Shown here: piece after piece, positions 10,788-19,952 of the stretch
Position numbering within the stretch: the stretch's first letter is position 1
How the letters are laid out: each line of letters opens with the position of its first letter
Assembly: GCA_033557685.1 (NCBI GenBank)
Contig: JAWQRN010000483.1
Coordinates: 1-29,033, forward strand
Origin: Sperchopsis tessellata
Lineage: Eukaryota; Arthropoda; Insecta; Coleoptera; Hydrophilidae
Reading direction: 5' to 3'
Length of the DNA: 29,033 nucleotides
Position numbers and translations under genes: made by a program
The notes under the pieces: model-generated
What the model saw: only the letters and a program-made list of their open reading frames with translations
Databases searched by the model: none
Told to the model about the DNA's origin: nothing

Positions 10788-13700
10788 GTAATTATTACGA
10801 GTCTTTTTGAAAACATTTTTTAATTTCTCTGTTATATTACTATATAAGGTACTTAATAATTCTAATCGTTTCCTTGATTTGTTTAATAGATTTTTTTCTT
10901 CAGGTTTTAGTTTTTACCAGGGCTAGTTGTTTAATCTATGTCACTGTTATGCTTACGATAACATTAAGAGTGCAGTTAAATATAATTGGCGGCCACCTTT
11001 TTAAAGATCCTGTTGGTATTGAGACTGAAGTTCAGCAAAAGTATTTATCCCTGTGCAATACATTACTGGATACTGGTATTAAAAAAATAGCGGAAGTTGT
11101 AGAAGAAGAGGTAATTTTTGATTTAAATTTTATATATTTTGATTTTTTTTTATTTTAAAACATGTTTTGTTAAGTTTTTATAAATTTTTGTTTATACAAA
11201 CATATTTTTAAATTTTTAGTACACGAAAATTGTTGGACCCATGGACTTAAAAAGAAAACTGTCAATAAAAGATTTGGAGAATATATTTTGGGCTATCCAA
11301 AGTACAGTGACTACAAGTGATCAAAATCCTGTGGATTCTTTTAGTAAACATGTTGTTATAGATGCACCCACGGAAAAGAATGTCTACACTGATATGGTAT
11401 GTATTATTCAAATTTTATGTGTGTATATGCTATATACATTCTATAAATAAAATATTAAAATTACAGATCATATAAAATTAATTTAAAAAGGCATCAAATT
11501 CAAACTCGGAGCTGTCGATCTTTGCAAAGAATACAACTACGAAGGAAATTAATAATGTTGTAGAATCAATGTAGTAGGAACTTTTTCTTGTCACTTCGTT
11601 TGAATAATCTTCTTGGCAAGTTTCTAATTTGAGTCAGCAGATTACTGAACATTCAATAAGATCAATGTGTTATGAGTGGATATGAATATTCTCCGCTGTA
11701 TCACATGTCTAGCAGAAATGTATATCATTAAATGCATTATGAAATTAAAAATAATTTTAGCCCTAGAAAAAATATTGTATTTTGTTTTTAAAAAGAGTTA
11801 GAAGGGGTATATTGTTCATAAAACTGATTGGATATGTGGTCTACATTTCAAAGACATATAATATTACAAATACTTTGTTTAGGATTTTATGATTATTTTG
11901 TGTGTCAGTAAAACAATGCGTTTGAGAAGAAACGATAATCATTTAAGCCCATAAAATGGAAGAAAAATACAAAGTTATGAAACAAAATAACATATTTTTG
12001 AGAGAAAAGTTGGCTAACCTAGAAAACAACTGTCAAAGAAGTCAAAAACCGGCTTACGCAACTATCTTGCGTGGTTATGTAATGGCTTGTTTTTTACATG
12101 AATGAGAGAAAGAAAAATCGTAAAAAATAAAGATACACAAGATATTTAAGGTTTGACAACAAATGTTATAAAATAGATAAGGTATGTGTTTCTGTGTCCA
12201 CTCTCACTCATTATAAACAAATGTTTCATGGAGAGTGTTTTTCCGCAACAATTAAAGATATAGCAAGAGAAACATTGATCTACAAGAAAGATGATGTTCA
12301 AAATTGTCGCAACTACGGACATCTCTGTATTAAACAGTGTTTTCAAAGATCTACGATTGTGCCATAAACACGAGAATAATAAAATTCTTTGAAACAAAGC
12401 TATTTTCTCAGACTACCAATATGGTTGCAGACATCATCTATCTACAACAACAGCGATATATCAACTGATAAGAAAATATCGAACGCATTTGATACAAAGA
12501 AGATTTCTAGAATGGCAATATGTGACATGAGCAAACTGTTATCTAGAGAACAGAGAGCAAACTGTAGATTGTAAAAATAGATTGTCACCTTTAAGGAAAA
12601 TAATCAGTGATATGCCCCAAGGCTCCATCCTGGGCCCAATCCTGTTTATCATTTATGTAAATGATTCGACATATATCTAGTATAAGAAATAGACTAATGA
12701 CAATATTTTATATATATTGTATGTGGATGACACATTGAGACACAGTTAAAACTGCAGAATGGACCCACACACAAGGTTAGAAGTATACATTTTTGGAAAA
12801 CTGATTATAAAGTGATTAACACCTTTATCGCAAATCAAGACTTGCCTACAATTGATAGCACTACTATATATGAAAAGTGCGCATCAGTTATGAAATCAGC
12901 AAAAGAAAATTTTTTTCCAGAAAAAACCCAAAAAAATTAACCAACGAAAACCCTGGATTAACAGCATAATCCTTAAAGAAGTTAAGAAAAAAAGACAACT
13001 TTGGGATAAATATATCTTGCTACGTAACTGTAATGACTATGAACCCTATCAAAGGCAGAATAATACTCTCAAAAAGCTGATAGTGGATAGTAGAAGAAAA
13101 TACAAAAGTAGTTTGCTTGAGCAGTCCGATAAACAATTTTTCAAATATATAGGAAGAACGTTAAATTCAATCATAAGCACTGTGTTATTAAAGAACTAGG
13201 AAATTAAGGAAATTACATCTGATCCTTTTGAGACTGCAACAACTTTTGCAAACCAATTCAGCAATATATTTATTAGGGAGGCTCTCGATAACATACCTGT
13301 TCTCTCTGAGGACACTAGGGCGACTGTTGGGATGGATGCAATCAAATTTACACCCGAAAAGATTGCAGACACTCTCCGGGCAATGAAAACTGATTATTCC
13401 AGTCCTGGTCCTGATAGTGTACCACCAATATTTTTTCAAAAATGTCGAGATTCACTGTGCCATGGAGGAGTCCTTGCAGGAGGGTAACCTTCCGGGAGTG
13501 TGGTGGGAGTTTGTGTGTTCCCTTATTTAAAAAAGGCCACAAGTACTATCCAGCTAACTTTAGGCCTATAAGTATCACTTCCAATACATGTAAATGTATG
13601 GAGAAGATAATAGCCAAGGAACTAACATTTCTTTTATCAAATGGCATGATTCCAGATGCTCAGCATGGATTTCTGCGGGGCAGATCGGCAATGAGCAACC

Positions 13701-15433
13701 TCATTTTTTGTATGACCTAATGGTCAAGGGCGCACGATGAGGAGATCCCTGTTGATGTTTTATACTTGGATATCGAGAAGGCATTTGACAGTATTCGGGG
13801 TAGGCTCCTGGCATGGATTTCAGACCTTTTAAAGCACCGAACGTACAGAGTCAGAGTTAACAACACATACTCAGAGAAGTACAAAGTGTATAGTGGAGTT
13901 CCACAGGGCACGGTGCTTGGCCTGCTGCTCTTTCTCATTTATATTGTGGATTTTGCTTGGGTCATTAAATCTGATATCGCCTTTTTTGCTGATGATACCA
14001 AGAGTTTTGCAAGTCCTGTTTCCGCTGACTATGCTTTGAGAGAGGATTTAAGGGGGCTCGAAGTTTGGACTCAGACTTGGCAGCTGTCATTGAATGAGAA
14101 CAAATGTACAGTTTTTTACATTAAAGCAAATAATTCCAGACTTCAACTCTGTATTAACAAAGTATCCTTTAAAAAGTTCAAGAGCAGGTGAACCTGGGAG
14201 TGTACATTTCAGCAGATTTTAAATGGGAAAAGCACCTAGCGAGAGTCGTAAAAAGGCCGAACTCTGTGACTTATCTGGTCAAGAGAGCATTTATAACCAA
14301 ATGCCCCCAGATGATTTTAAAGCTATACAAAGCTTATACAAGACCAATCCTGGAATATGCTAATAGTGCTAGACATTCAAGATTACAGATCTATCAATTT
14401 TTCCACTTAAATCAGAACCCTCAACTTCGAGGTCATATAAAGAAACTAAGCAGTACTATCATACAGATAATAACCGTGGAAGTCTATTACATTTAATAAG
14501 CAAGGAAAAGTTTGCCAAATTGGTCCGAAAGAACTTTCTGACAAACAGAGTGGTTTATTACATGTAATAGACTTCCACGGTTATTATCTGTATGAATGTT
14601 GTTTCCGAGTGGAAACAACATTCATCCAAAGTGGTTTATTTATGGAACAGCCTACGGAATGAAACTGTTACCGCGACAAACATCAAAGATTAGCATATTC
14701 CAAATCTTGCTCTGCTTGTTCCACTATTTGTGATGTTTGTGTGCATCTTGCAAAATAATGATCAAAATAAGCAGTATCATCGGCACTAGGTGCCTACTGT
14801 TCTGGGATAATAATAATAATGATACTTATTATATTTTCACTACAGATACCAGTGCCCATTTTACAACATAGCTTTACAGAGCTTCTAGAACCTTCTAATG
14901 AAAGGCTAGTAGAAAAATAAAATTTCCTAATAGGTGCCTACTACAATGTTGAAGAGTTCATCGAAAATGAAAAAAACCTAATCTTTTCTGGCATGTCTTT
15001 ATGGTATTTAATATTGTGTTCTGCATGTTTATTACTTTTGTTTTATATTTAAGTTAAATTTTGATGGTAAAAACAAATCTTATCTAACACTGCTTTTTTT
15101 CTCATTTTTTAGGTTATCGACACAATTGATTTGCTAGACAGTGATGAAGTGAAAAGTATAGCAATTCACTGCATTAACAGAGGTTTCGCACTGCTTAATG
15201 ATCAGCTAGCTGAGTACTTTGTGGTACCTGAAAAAGTCATCGAACTGCCTTCTAATTCTTCACAAAGCGATTTTGTCAATCTCTTTGATAGCCAAATTCC
15301 TATGGCGAAACTCATTCCTATTATCAACGGCTTATTCACAAAGAAATTACCAGAAAATTTAATTCAGCAGTTGCTTAATAACGAAAAGTTAAAAGTGCTA
15401 GGTGCCAATGTTTACGAATGTTTCAGCAATTGA
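10458..15433 (+). CDS. PEX3: Peroxisomal biogenesis factor 3 (peroxin-3), four exons
   Basis: PEX3 sits in the peroxisomal membrane and docks PEX19 carrying newly made membrane proteins. Joining 10458-10787, 10904-11110, 11220-11396 and 15113-15433 gives a 344-residue frame with all junctions in phase 0 and GT/AG introns of 116, 109 and 3716 bases. Human PEX3 has 373 residues. Visible hallmarks are a basic N-terminus (RHKKKF) followed by a hydrophobic membrane segment at about residues 18-34, the conserved RRQHHFESTERTC at about 55-67, a tryptophan at 106 in ELWERLK matching the human PEX19-contact region, and RVQLNIIGG in exon 2. The last exon keeps INRGFALL, KLIPIINGL and ANVYECFS as in relatives. 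Compared with human, about 20-30 residues are absent around the exon 3-4 junction. The start has context GTCAAAATG and precedes the membrane anchor directly. Confidence 0.96.
10904..11110 (+). other. PEX3: PEX3 exon 2
   Basis: Follows the acceptor TTTTTTTCTTCAG and encodes VLVFTRASC to EVVEEE, including the highly conserved LRVQLNIIGG helix. The donor is GAG|GTAATT. Confidence 0.93.
11220..11396 (+). other. PEX3: PEX3 exon 3
   Basis: Follows the acceptor AATTTTTAG. It begins YTKIVGPMDLKRKLS, comparable with human VSLKHSLSLLDLE, and ends VYTDM before the donor ATG|GTATGT. Confidence 0.88.
11397..11955 (+). other. First part of PEX3 intron 3, no gene
   Basis: AT-rich intron sequence between PEX3 exon 3 and the first LINE fragment. 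No open frame here resembles a known protein. Confidence 0.5.
11956..12760 (+). mobile_element. Broken LINE fragment in PEX3 intron 3 (ORF1-like and RT pieces)
   Basis: A start at 11956 opens a short charged helix-rich frame (MEEKYKVMKQNNIFLREKLA), suggestive of a LINE ORF1 coiled coil. From about 12390 reverse-transcriptase pieces appear in several frames: a TTTAIYQL-like stretch, then MAICDMSK at about 12512-12535. This jumps directly to LLSREQRANCRL, so the segment normally between these motifs is deleted. MPQGSILGPILFIIYVND follows at 12611-12665 and a YVDDT-like catalytic motif near 12720. The element is non-functional. Whether the ORF1-like part belongs to the same element is uncertain. 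Confidence 0.6.
14453..14502. repeat. 50-bp insertion in the CR1-like LINE, flanked by TAAGCA
   Basis: TAAGCA occurs at 14447-14452 and 14497-14502. Taking out the 50 bases between joins the LINE frame so that the lysine-rich KKLSKEKF reading is continuous, which shows this is an insertion with a 6-base target duplication. The insert carries a roughly 35-base sequence that reappears, inverted, in the second insertion at 14560. Confidence 0.75.
14550..14640. repeat. 81-bp insertion with perfect 15-bp palindrome, flanked by GTGGTTTATT
   Basis: GTGGTTTATT stands at 14550-14559 and again at 14631-14640. The 81 bases from one copy to the next interrupt the LINE reading NRVVYLWNSL, which is otherwise continuous. 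The insert starts with an inverted copy of the 14460-14495 sequence (core GACTTCCACGGTTATTATCT). It then has a perfect 15-base inverted repeat at 14592-14606 and 14611-14625 with a four-base GAGT loop. Confidence 0.8.
14721..15112 (+). other. Last part of PEX3 intron 3
   Basis: Intron sequence with a short TAA microsatellite at about 14808-14820 and a pyrimidine-rich tract leading to the acceptor at 15111-15112. No gene. Confidence 0.5.
15113..15433 (+). other. PEX3: PEX3 exon 4 (terminal)
   Basis: Follows the acceptor CTCATTTTTTAG and encodes VIDTIDLLDSDEV to the C-terminal ANVYECFSN and stop. No strict AATAAA follows closely. AATACA-type variants near 15500 are the best polyadenylation signal candidates. 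Confidence 0.93.
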
Positions 15434-17801
15434 GTTGGAATACATTATGAATGTCTTTTGTTAAAGTAACGGTGTAAGTTTTTTTAATTTATGATGCACA
15501 TAATACATATTTATTATTTGATGTTATTCATTTCATTAAGCTGTATTTGTTATTTATCATAAATACAACTACAAGCCCTTACAAATTCCTTTCGACGTGG
15601 GTAGTGTTAGCAATAAGCTCATACATACTCTTCTATTTCTTTTAACTTCTTACTTGTCTACTGTCTTTTATTGCATACAATTTTAAGATATGCACCGCAT
15701 TTATCTCTCTTCTGTGGTTTCTGTTGTACTTATGTCTAACTATCAAACGTAAGTGTAGAAACCAAAACACTTATAAATAACCGTTGTAGCCTCTTTTCAA
15801 AGTCCTTCATTTTTTGTAATCATTTACTTAGTGCCCGATACTCTCAGTACCTATAATCCAATTCTTGTCCACTTGTTCTCACTCTCAAATATCAGAACTT
15901 TCGTTTTAGCTTCATTTACTTTCAGTAATTCCCGTGGAGAGCGCTCACTGGTGGATCATAGTTTTTATGTCCACTGGGTAATTTGATCCACCAGTGAGTT
16001 GCCTCAGTTAATTACCATTAGATGTAGTGATAATTCGCGTGTCTCATTGTGCTACAAATCTTACATGTTCTTTTGGTAATAAACGCTTGGTGTTTAAGCA
16101 TTTTATAGGAAGGATTCACCAGCCTTCCTAATATATTTTTCTACCAAGTGCCAACCCAAAATCAAGTTTTTTTTTATTGTAGTTTTTGTAAAGTATATAT
16201 AAAATTATACTAGTTAAAATAAACAAACTAATAGCTATTAGTTAATTATTTTTGTTTATAATGAATTATGTTGCAGTATTCTAGACCCAAAGCGGGTTGA
16301 TGTTACCAATTTTGACAAAATGGTGTAATCTTCTTAGCCTTCTGGTCTGCTTCTTTTTCAGAAAATTTCTTTTGACATTCCCTTACCTGGTCTTCTGTTC
16401 TACAAAAAGTACGATGCCTTCGTTAACGTTTGTAGTAGTCTCGCCATTCAGTAAACCGTATATTATATTTTCTTGACATTGAAGGATGGACAGAAGATTA
16501 TTAGTCGCAGAATTACCTGTACCGCCCGTGTATTGATTAGCATGGTACAAAAGAAGATTTCCACAGCAGCTATGACGAAATTTGGTCAGATATATGTACT
16601 CTCTTCTTTGCTTGATAGCAGCTAATGATAATGTCCAGATTCAGGATTTTTTCTTTCTTTCTGTTATATTTTTCTGTTTCAATAATTTTACACTGATGAA
16701 CTTTGCATGTTGTTAGCATCATTACTGGTCTATTATCGATCACACTTTTGTTAATTTCATTATATCTCCTTATTTCACTTTTTTCCTGTAATATTCCTTT
16801 TTGATTGCTGGTACCCCCATTAATTAGGCTTTAATTAATGGCCGTTATGCGTGTGTTAATTTCGTTCTTGGAGCAATGAACACTTGAATTTCCTTATGGA
16901 GCGAGGTGATACATAACCTCCAAATTATAATATTAATTTAGAGTTAATATTTGCCGCTTCCGAAATAGCCGTCAGCGTCGTTACCAAATTAGGAAGGATT
17001 TATAGGTCATGAGCGCAAAGCAGAAGCTCATTAGAGTTCCGCCACATCCAGCAATGTTCACCAGCTCCCTCCCTCCCCCATTTTGGTGGCTATAAGTTGT
17101 CCCAGCTTATCATTGCTTCTTAGAGTCGCACGGAGAAACATCTCGTTTTTTGAGTAGATTGGCCATAAGTTTCATTGAGACGGTGTGGGAAAGTCCCTTA
17201 TCTCCGATTATGTCACCATTTCCAGTATAAATAGAGATTTCCCCAGTTTAGCCCTCGGGAAATCAAAATTTATACCGGCTTTATCTAATAAAAACAACCA
17301 TAGTGCATGCACATTGGCGAATGACTGGCACTTATACCCTACATTGACAGTATTTAGTGCCACAAGACGTACCTCCAGTGGGTCACTATTATATTTTCAT
17401 AAAAGAAATGACAAGCTGTTTGTCTTGCATATACATACTACGTTATTTACAGTTAAAATGAACAGAATTTAAAGTCATCATTTGAAAAATAAAGTATATC
17501 TGTCTCTCTCCAACTTTAGCTAGGTGAACGACAGGGAATGTGTTGAGACGAAATTTTGGGTACTCAAAAAACGACTTTTTTCTTTAGAAATTAGTTTTTT
17601 TTTGTCTTATTGCCGATTTCTAATAGTGGTAAGTATATCCCTGTAGAATAACATTTTGGAACACCTATGTCCCATTAGTACTAGAAAAACAACTTCATAC
17701 ATACAGTTATGACCTTAATATTAGTAATAAAAATATATTGTTGTCAAAAGCTATAAAAGCATAAACAAAGTCTAAATTAAGAATGATTATAAAGTGTTAT
17801 A
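15434..17801. other. PEX3 downstream region without a supported gene
   Basis: Contains the PEX3 3' untranslated region at its left edge and, beyond the hairpins, mixed repeat-like sequence. A 95-codon plus-strand opening at 17185-17472 has no recognisable relative, no splice context and no conserved composition, so it is not called. The GC-richer patch at 16960-17120 is unlike the surroundings and probably belongs to an unrecognised repeat. Confidence 0.4.
15944..15998. repeat. Perfect 15-bp hairpin
   Basis: CTCACTGGTGGATCA at 15944-15958 is exactly complementary to TGATCCACCAGTGAG at 15984-15998, with a 25-base loop. It lies about 500 bases downstream of the PEX3 stop codon and is not followed by a T-run or coding frame. 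A second, shorter hairpin (TAGGAAGG / CCTTCCTA) is at 16106-16130. These may be parts of a decayed foldback element. Confidence 0.8.
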
Positions 17802-18290
17802 GAATCGAAACAGTATAGAAGCTCTGAAAAGTGCTGTTGTTTTATTCACTGTAGCAAGAAATATTTTCAAGACGAGTGATGTTACTACAACAAATGAACT
17901 CGACACAATGCCGGTACTTTTTAGAGCCTCTACATGGTTTTCACTCGGAAACACCTTACCGATAAATAAGAACCGTGGATGTCAATTAAATTTAATTTAG
18001 AATAATTAACTAAACAAAAAAGGTATACCAACTTAATATTATTTTGAAAATTGAATTTTTCGGTACAATTTGAATGGATTGTACAATAATTTCAATACCA
18101 ATTATACCTAAAAGATTCTTTGTAATTTTTATTGAGAGACAACCCATTATAATAATAATAATATTAAAATGTCAGTGCAGTGAATTCATTCGTTGAAGTA
18201 ACATCACTCGCCTTGAAAATGTCCCTTGCAACAGTGGACGAAACGTCGTCACTTACCAGAGCCCCTATACGGTTTCCACTCGGAAACAAC
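17802..18290. mobile_element. Foldback element with 100-bp inverted arms
   Basis: 17802-17901 and 18182-18281 align as an ungapped inverted repeat of 100 bases with 78 identities. A further copy of the end motif (AGAGCCTCTACATGG then TTTCACTCGGAAAC) lies at 17922-17952 in the same orientation as the right end (AGAGCCCCTATACGG then TTTCCACTCGGAAAC, 18258-18287). The element therefore seems built from three partial copies of one repeat unit. No coding frame. Confidence 0.75.
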
Positions 18291-18399
18291 ATACAAATAG
18301 TAATGTTTATTTATCAGGTACCTATTTAAATTCAAATTATGTTTTGATAAGTCATTATAATATTGCGGTAATTGCATGTAAATAGGTCATCGAGTATTT
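18291..18399. other. Spacer
   Basis: Short AT-rich interval between the foldback element and the LINE remnant. Nothing recognised. Confidence 0.3.
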
Positions 18400-19800
18400 C
18401 TTGTTTGGTGTAGGTTGGTTTCTTTATGAAGTATTACTTTAGGTAGATCTTCCAACTTTTGGTAGAGCTTCTTTTCCACTTCTCAGGAAGTAAGTTGAAT
18501 ATATTTATTCCACAATAGTTTATTCCATTTCGTGATTTGTTTATTTGGTGGAACGATTTCTTTATTTCTAGTTTCATAGGGATGGTATTGGTAGTCTATA
18601 TAATATCCATTTTTATTCTTGGATATATATGCTACACACAATCGCATAGATTGCATATAAGGTAAGAATTTTTTTGCAGTTCAGTGTACTCTACATCTGT
18701 CTCTCATGGTTATGTTACACATAATACTCAAGAGCTTTTTTTTTTTTAATAATGAATATTCTGCTTACCTGGTTTCGAGGTACCCCATATTAGAAGTCCA
18801 TAAGAGATGACTGGATAATTCCATATTATACTGCCACTGGTTGCAACGTAAGCAGGTGATTCCTTCAATAGCAATTATAATTAGTTGTTCATAAATATCT
18901 TGTTGTGTTGTTTCCTCTGGGATCTGCTGGTGTAATTATTGTTGTAGTGAAAGGCTTTCTGGGCTCAGGGCGGGATAAGACATAGGAATAGGAAATGCAC
19001 TTTACAAAACAATATTACGGGAAAGTTGACAAACGCTTATTTTAAAGCGAAAGAGAAACGAAGCAGGCAGAAAGCCTTCTCGTTACGAATTGACTAAATA
19101 CAGGTATTTTTGCATGAGGGAGTAAAAATGTTGTGTTCTTAACACCCTCTGGAGACATAACATTAAAATCTAAGTACAATCGGAGTGGTAGTTTACGGCG
19201 GTAACACTGCTTATTACAGTATTTTGTAATTTTCCTTAGTGCATAGATTGCCGAAGATAGTTTTTTTTGCCAGACTCTGTATGTGTAGCCTCCACGAAAG
19301 GCTGCTATCCCAACGGACCCCAAGAAATTTTACTGTTTTCAATGTGTCAGTTGCTGATGTTTGAAAAGAGAGATGTGTCTTCTCTTCGTTTCGTTTCAAT
19401 TTATTAGTAGAGAACCATTTTTATGCTTCCGCCATTATTTTCAGGATTTGTCCCCAACAGGTTTCACAGGTAGTACTGATGTTTAAGAACGATGTGTTAT
19501 CAGCGAAAAGTCAAGTGCGGTGAGTTTTCAGAAAATTTGGCAAAACGTTGACATAACTGATGTAAAGTGAACCCAATATTGATCCTTGTGGTAGACCTGT
19601 TTGTATATTAACTGCATTTGAGCAATAGCCCTTCCATTCCACAATTTGCTTCCCATCTTTTAAATAGGACTTGATTATAGATATCTTCCTATTTCTCTTA
19701 TTCCATAGATTTCCAACATATCCAGTAAAGTTTGGTGACAAAAGCAGTCGAAGGCCTTGCTCAAATCGCAGAAAACTGCTGTGCATTTATTGCCTTTATC
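18400..19800 (-). mobile_element. Jockey/CR1-like LINE 3' half, minus strand, broken
   Basis: On the minus strand from about 19790: AVFCDLSKAFD-type sequence is decayed, then IVEWKGYCSNAVNIQTGLPQ and GSILGSLYISYVNVLPNFL at about 19660-19520. Next come NEEKTHLSFQTSATDTLKTV and FLGVRWDSSLSWRLHIQSLA at 19390-19270, then KKLSSAIYALRKITKYCNKQ at 19262-19210. After unrelated sequence it resumes near 18820 with VISYGLLIWGTSKPG, then a region like TMRDRCRVH near 18715-18685 and YETRN-type C-terminal sequence to about 18440. Many stops and frameshifts. The FADD catalytic block is missing. Confidence 0.75.
18870..19205. other. Foreign segment interrupting the minus-strand LINE
   Basis: The LINE reading stops after KYCNKQCYR near 19205 and resumes at ISYGLLIWG near 18820. 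The 330 bases between do not fit that protein. They contain an imperfect inverted pair (GAAAGGCTTTCTG at 18948 / CAGAAAGCCTTCTC at 19068). This is probably a nested insertion of an unidentified short element. Confidence 0.4.
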
Positions 19801-19946
19801 GAAAGCCTGGCACTTTACTCCTTTCTGAGGAAATTATTATTAAATAAAGTTGTCTTGGAAAAATTTAATTACTCACTCTATACAACATGAAATAAAAGGA
19901 GCGTTATGATTTTAGAAAAACACAAGGCAGGGCATATAAAAAATAA

Positions 19947-19952
19947 TTTATT
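19947..19952 (-). promoter_or_regulatory. Candidate poly(A) signal overlapping the UBE3D stop codon
   Basis: On the minus strand AATAAA spans 19952-19947 and includes the TAA stop at 19950-19948. If used, cleavage 10-30 bases later leaves almost no 3' untranslated region. A second AATAAA lies about 155 bases further, inside the LINE remnant. Confidence 0.4.

Larger units (their letters stand above)
12780..14720 (+). mobile_element. CR1-like LINE, 5'-truncated and broken, in PEX3 intron 3
   Basis: Lacks the endonuclease. In order: linker from about 12790, including FPEKTQK near 12915, and a basic helix near 13017-13190. RT block 1 at 13370-13440 reads PGPDSVPPIFF. Then RPISITSNTCKCMEKIIA at 13562-13615, AQHGFLRGRSAMSNL at 13660-13705, YLDIEKAFDSI at 13763-13795 (the first catalytic aspartate) and SGVPQGTVLG at 13890-13920. 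The catalytic AFFADDTKSF lies at 13975-14010. After a frameshift near 14190 comes the thumb segment (KAYTRPILEYANS). The tail NFLTNRVV / VYLWNSL / NETVTATN at 14530-14685 is interrupted by two small insertions. Frameshifts in the 13190-13450 and 14190 regions make it dead. Assignment to the CR1 side of LINEs rather than Jockey is an inference. Confidence 0.8.

Noticed and set aside
10874..11158. Reading PEX3 exon 2 as a separate small gene with its own start
   Set aside because: The splice acceptor at 10902-10903, the phase-0 join and the match to known PEX3 show it is an internal exon.
12146..12397. 83-codon minus-strand open frame in PEX3 intron 3
   Set aside because: It is antisense to LINE-derived sequence and has no recognisable domain.
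17185..17472. 95-codon plus-strand open frame
   Set aside because: No homology recognised, composition like the surrounding non-coding DNA, and no splice or neighbour support.
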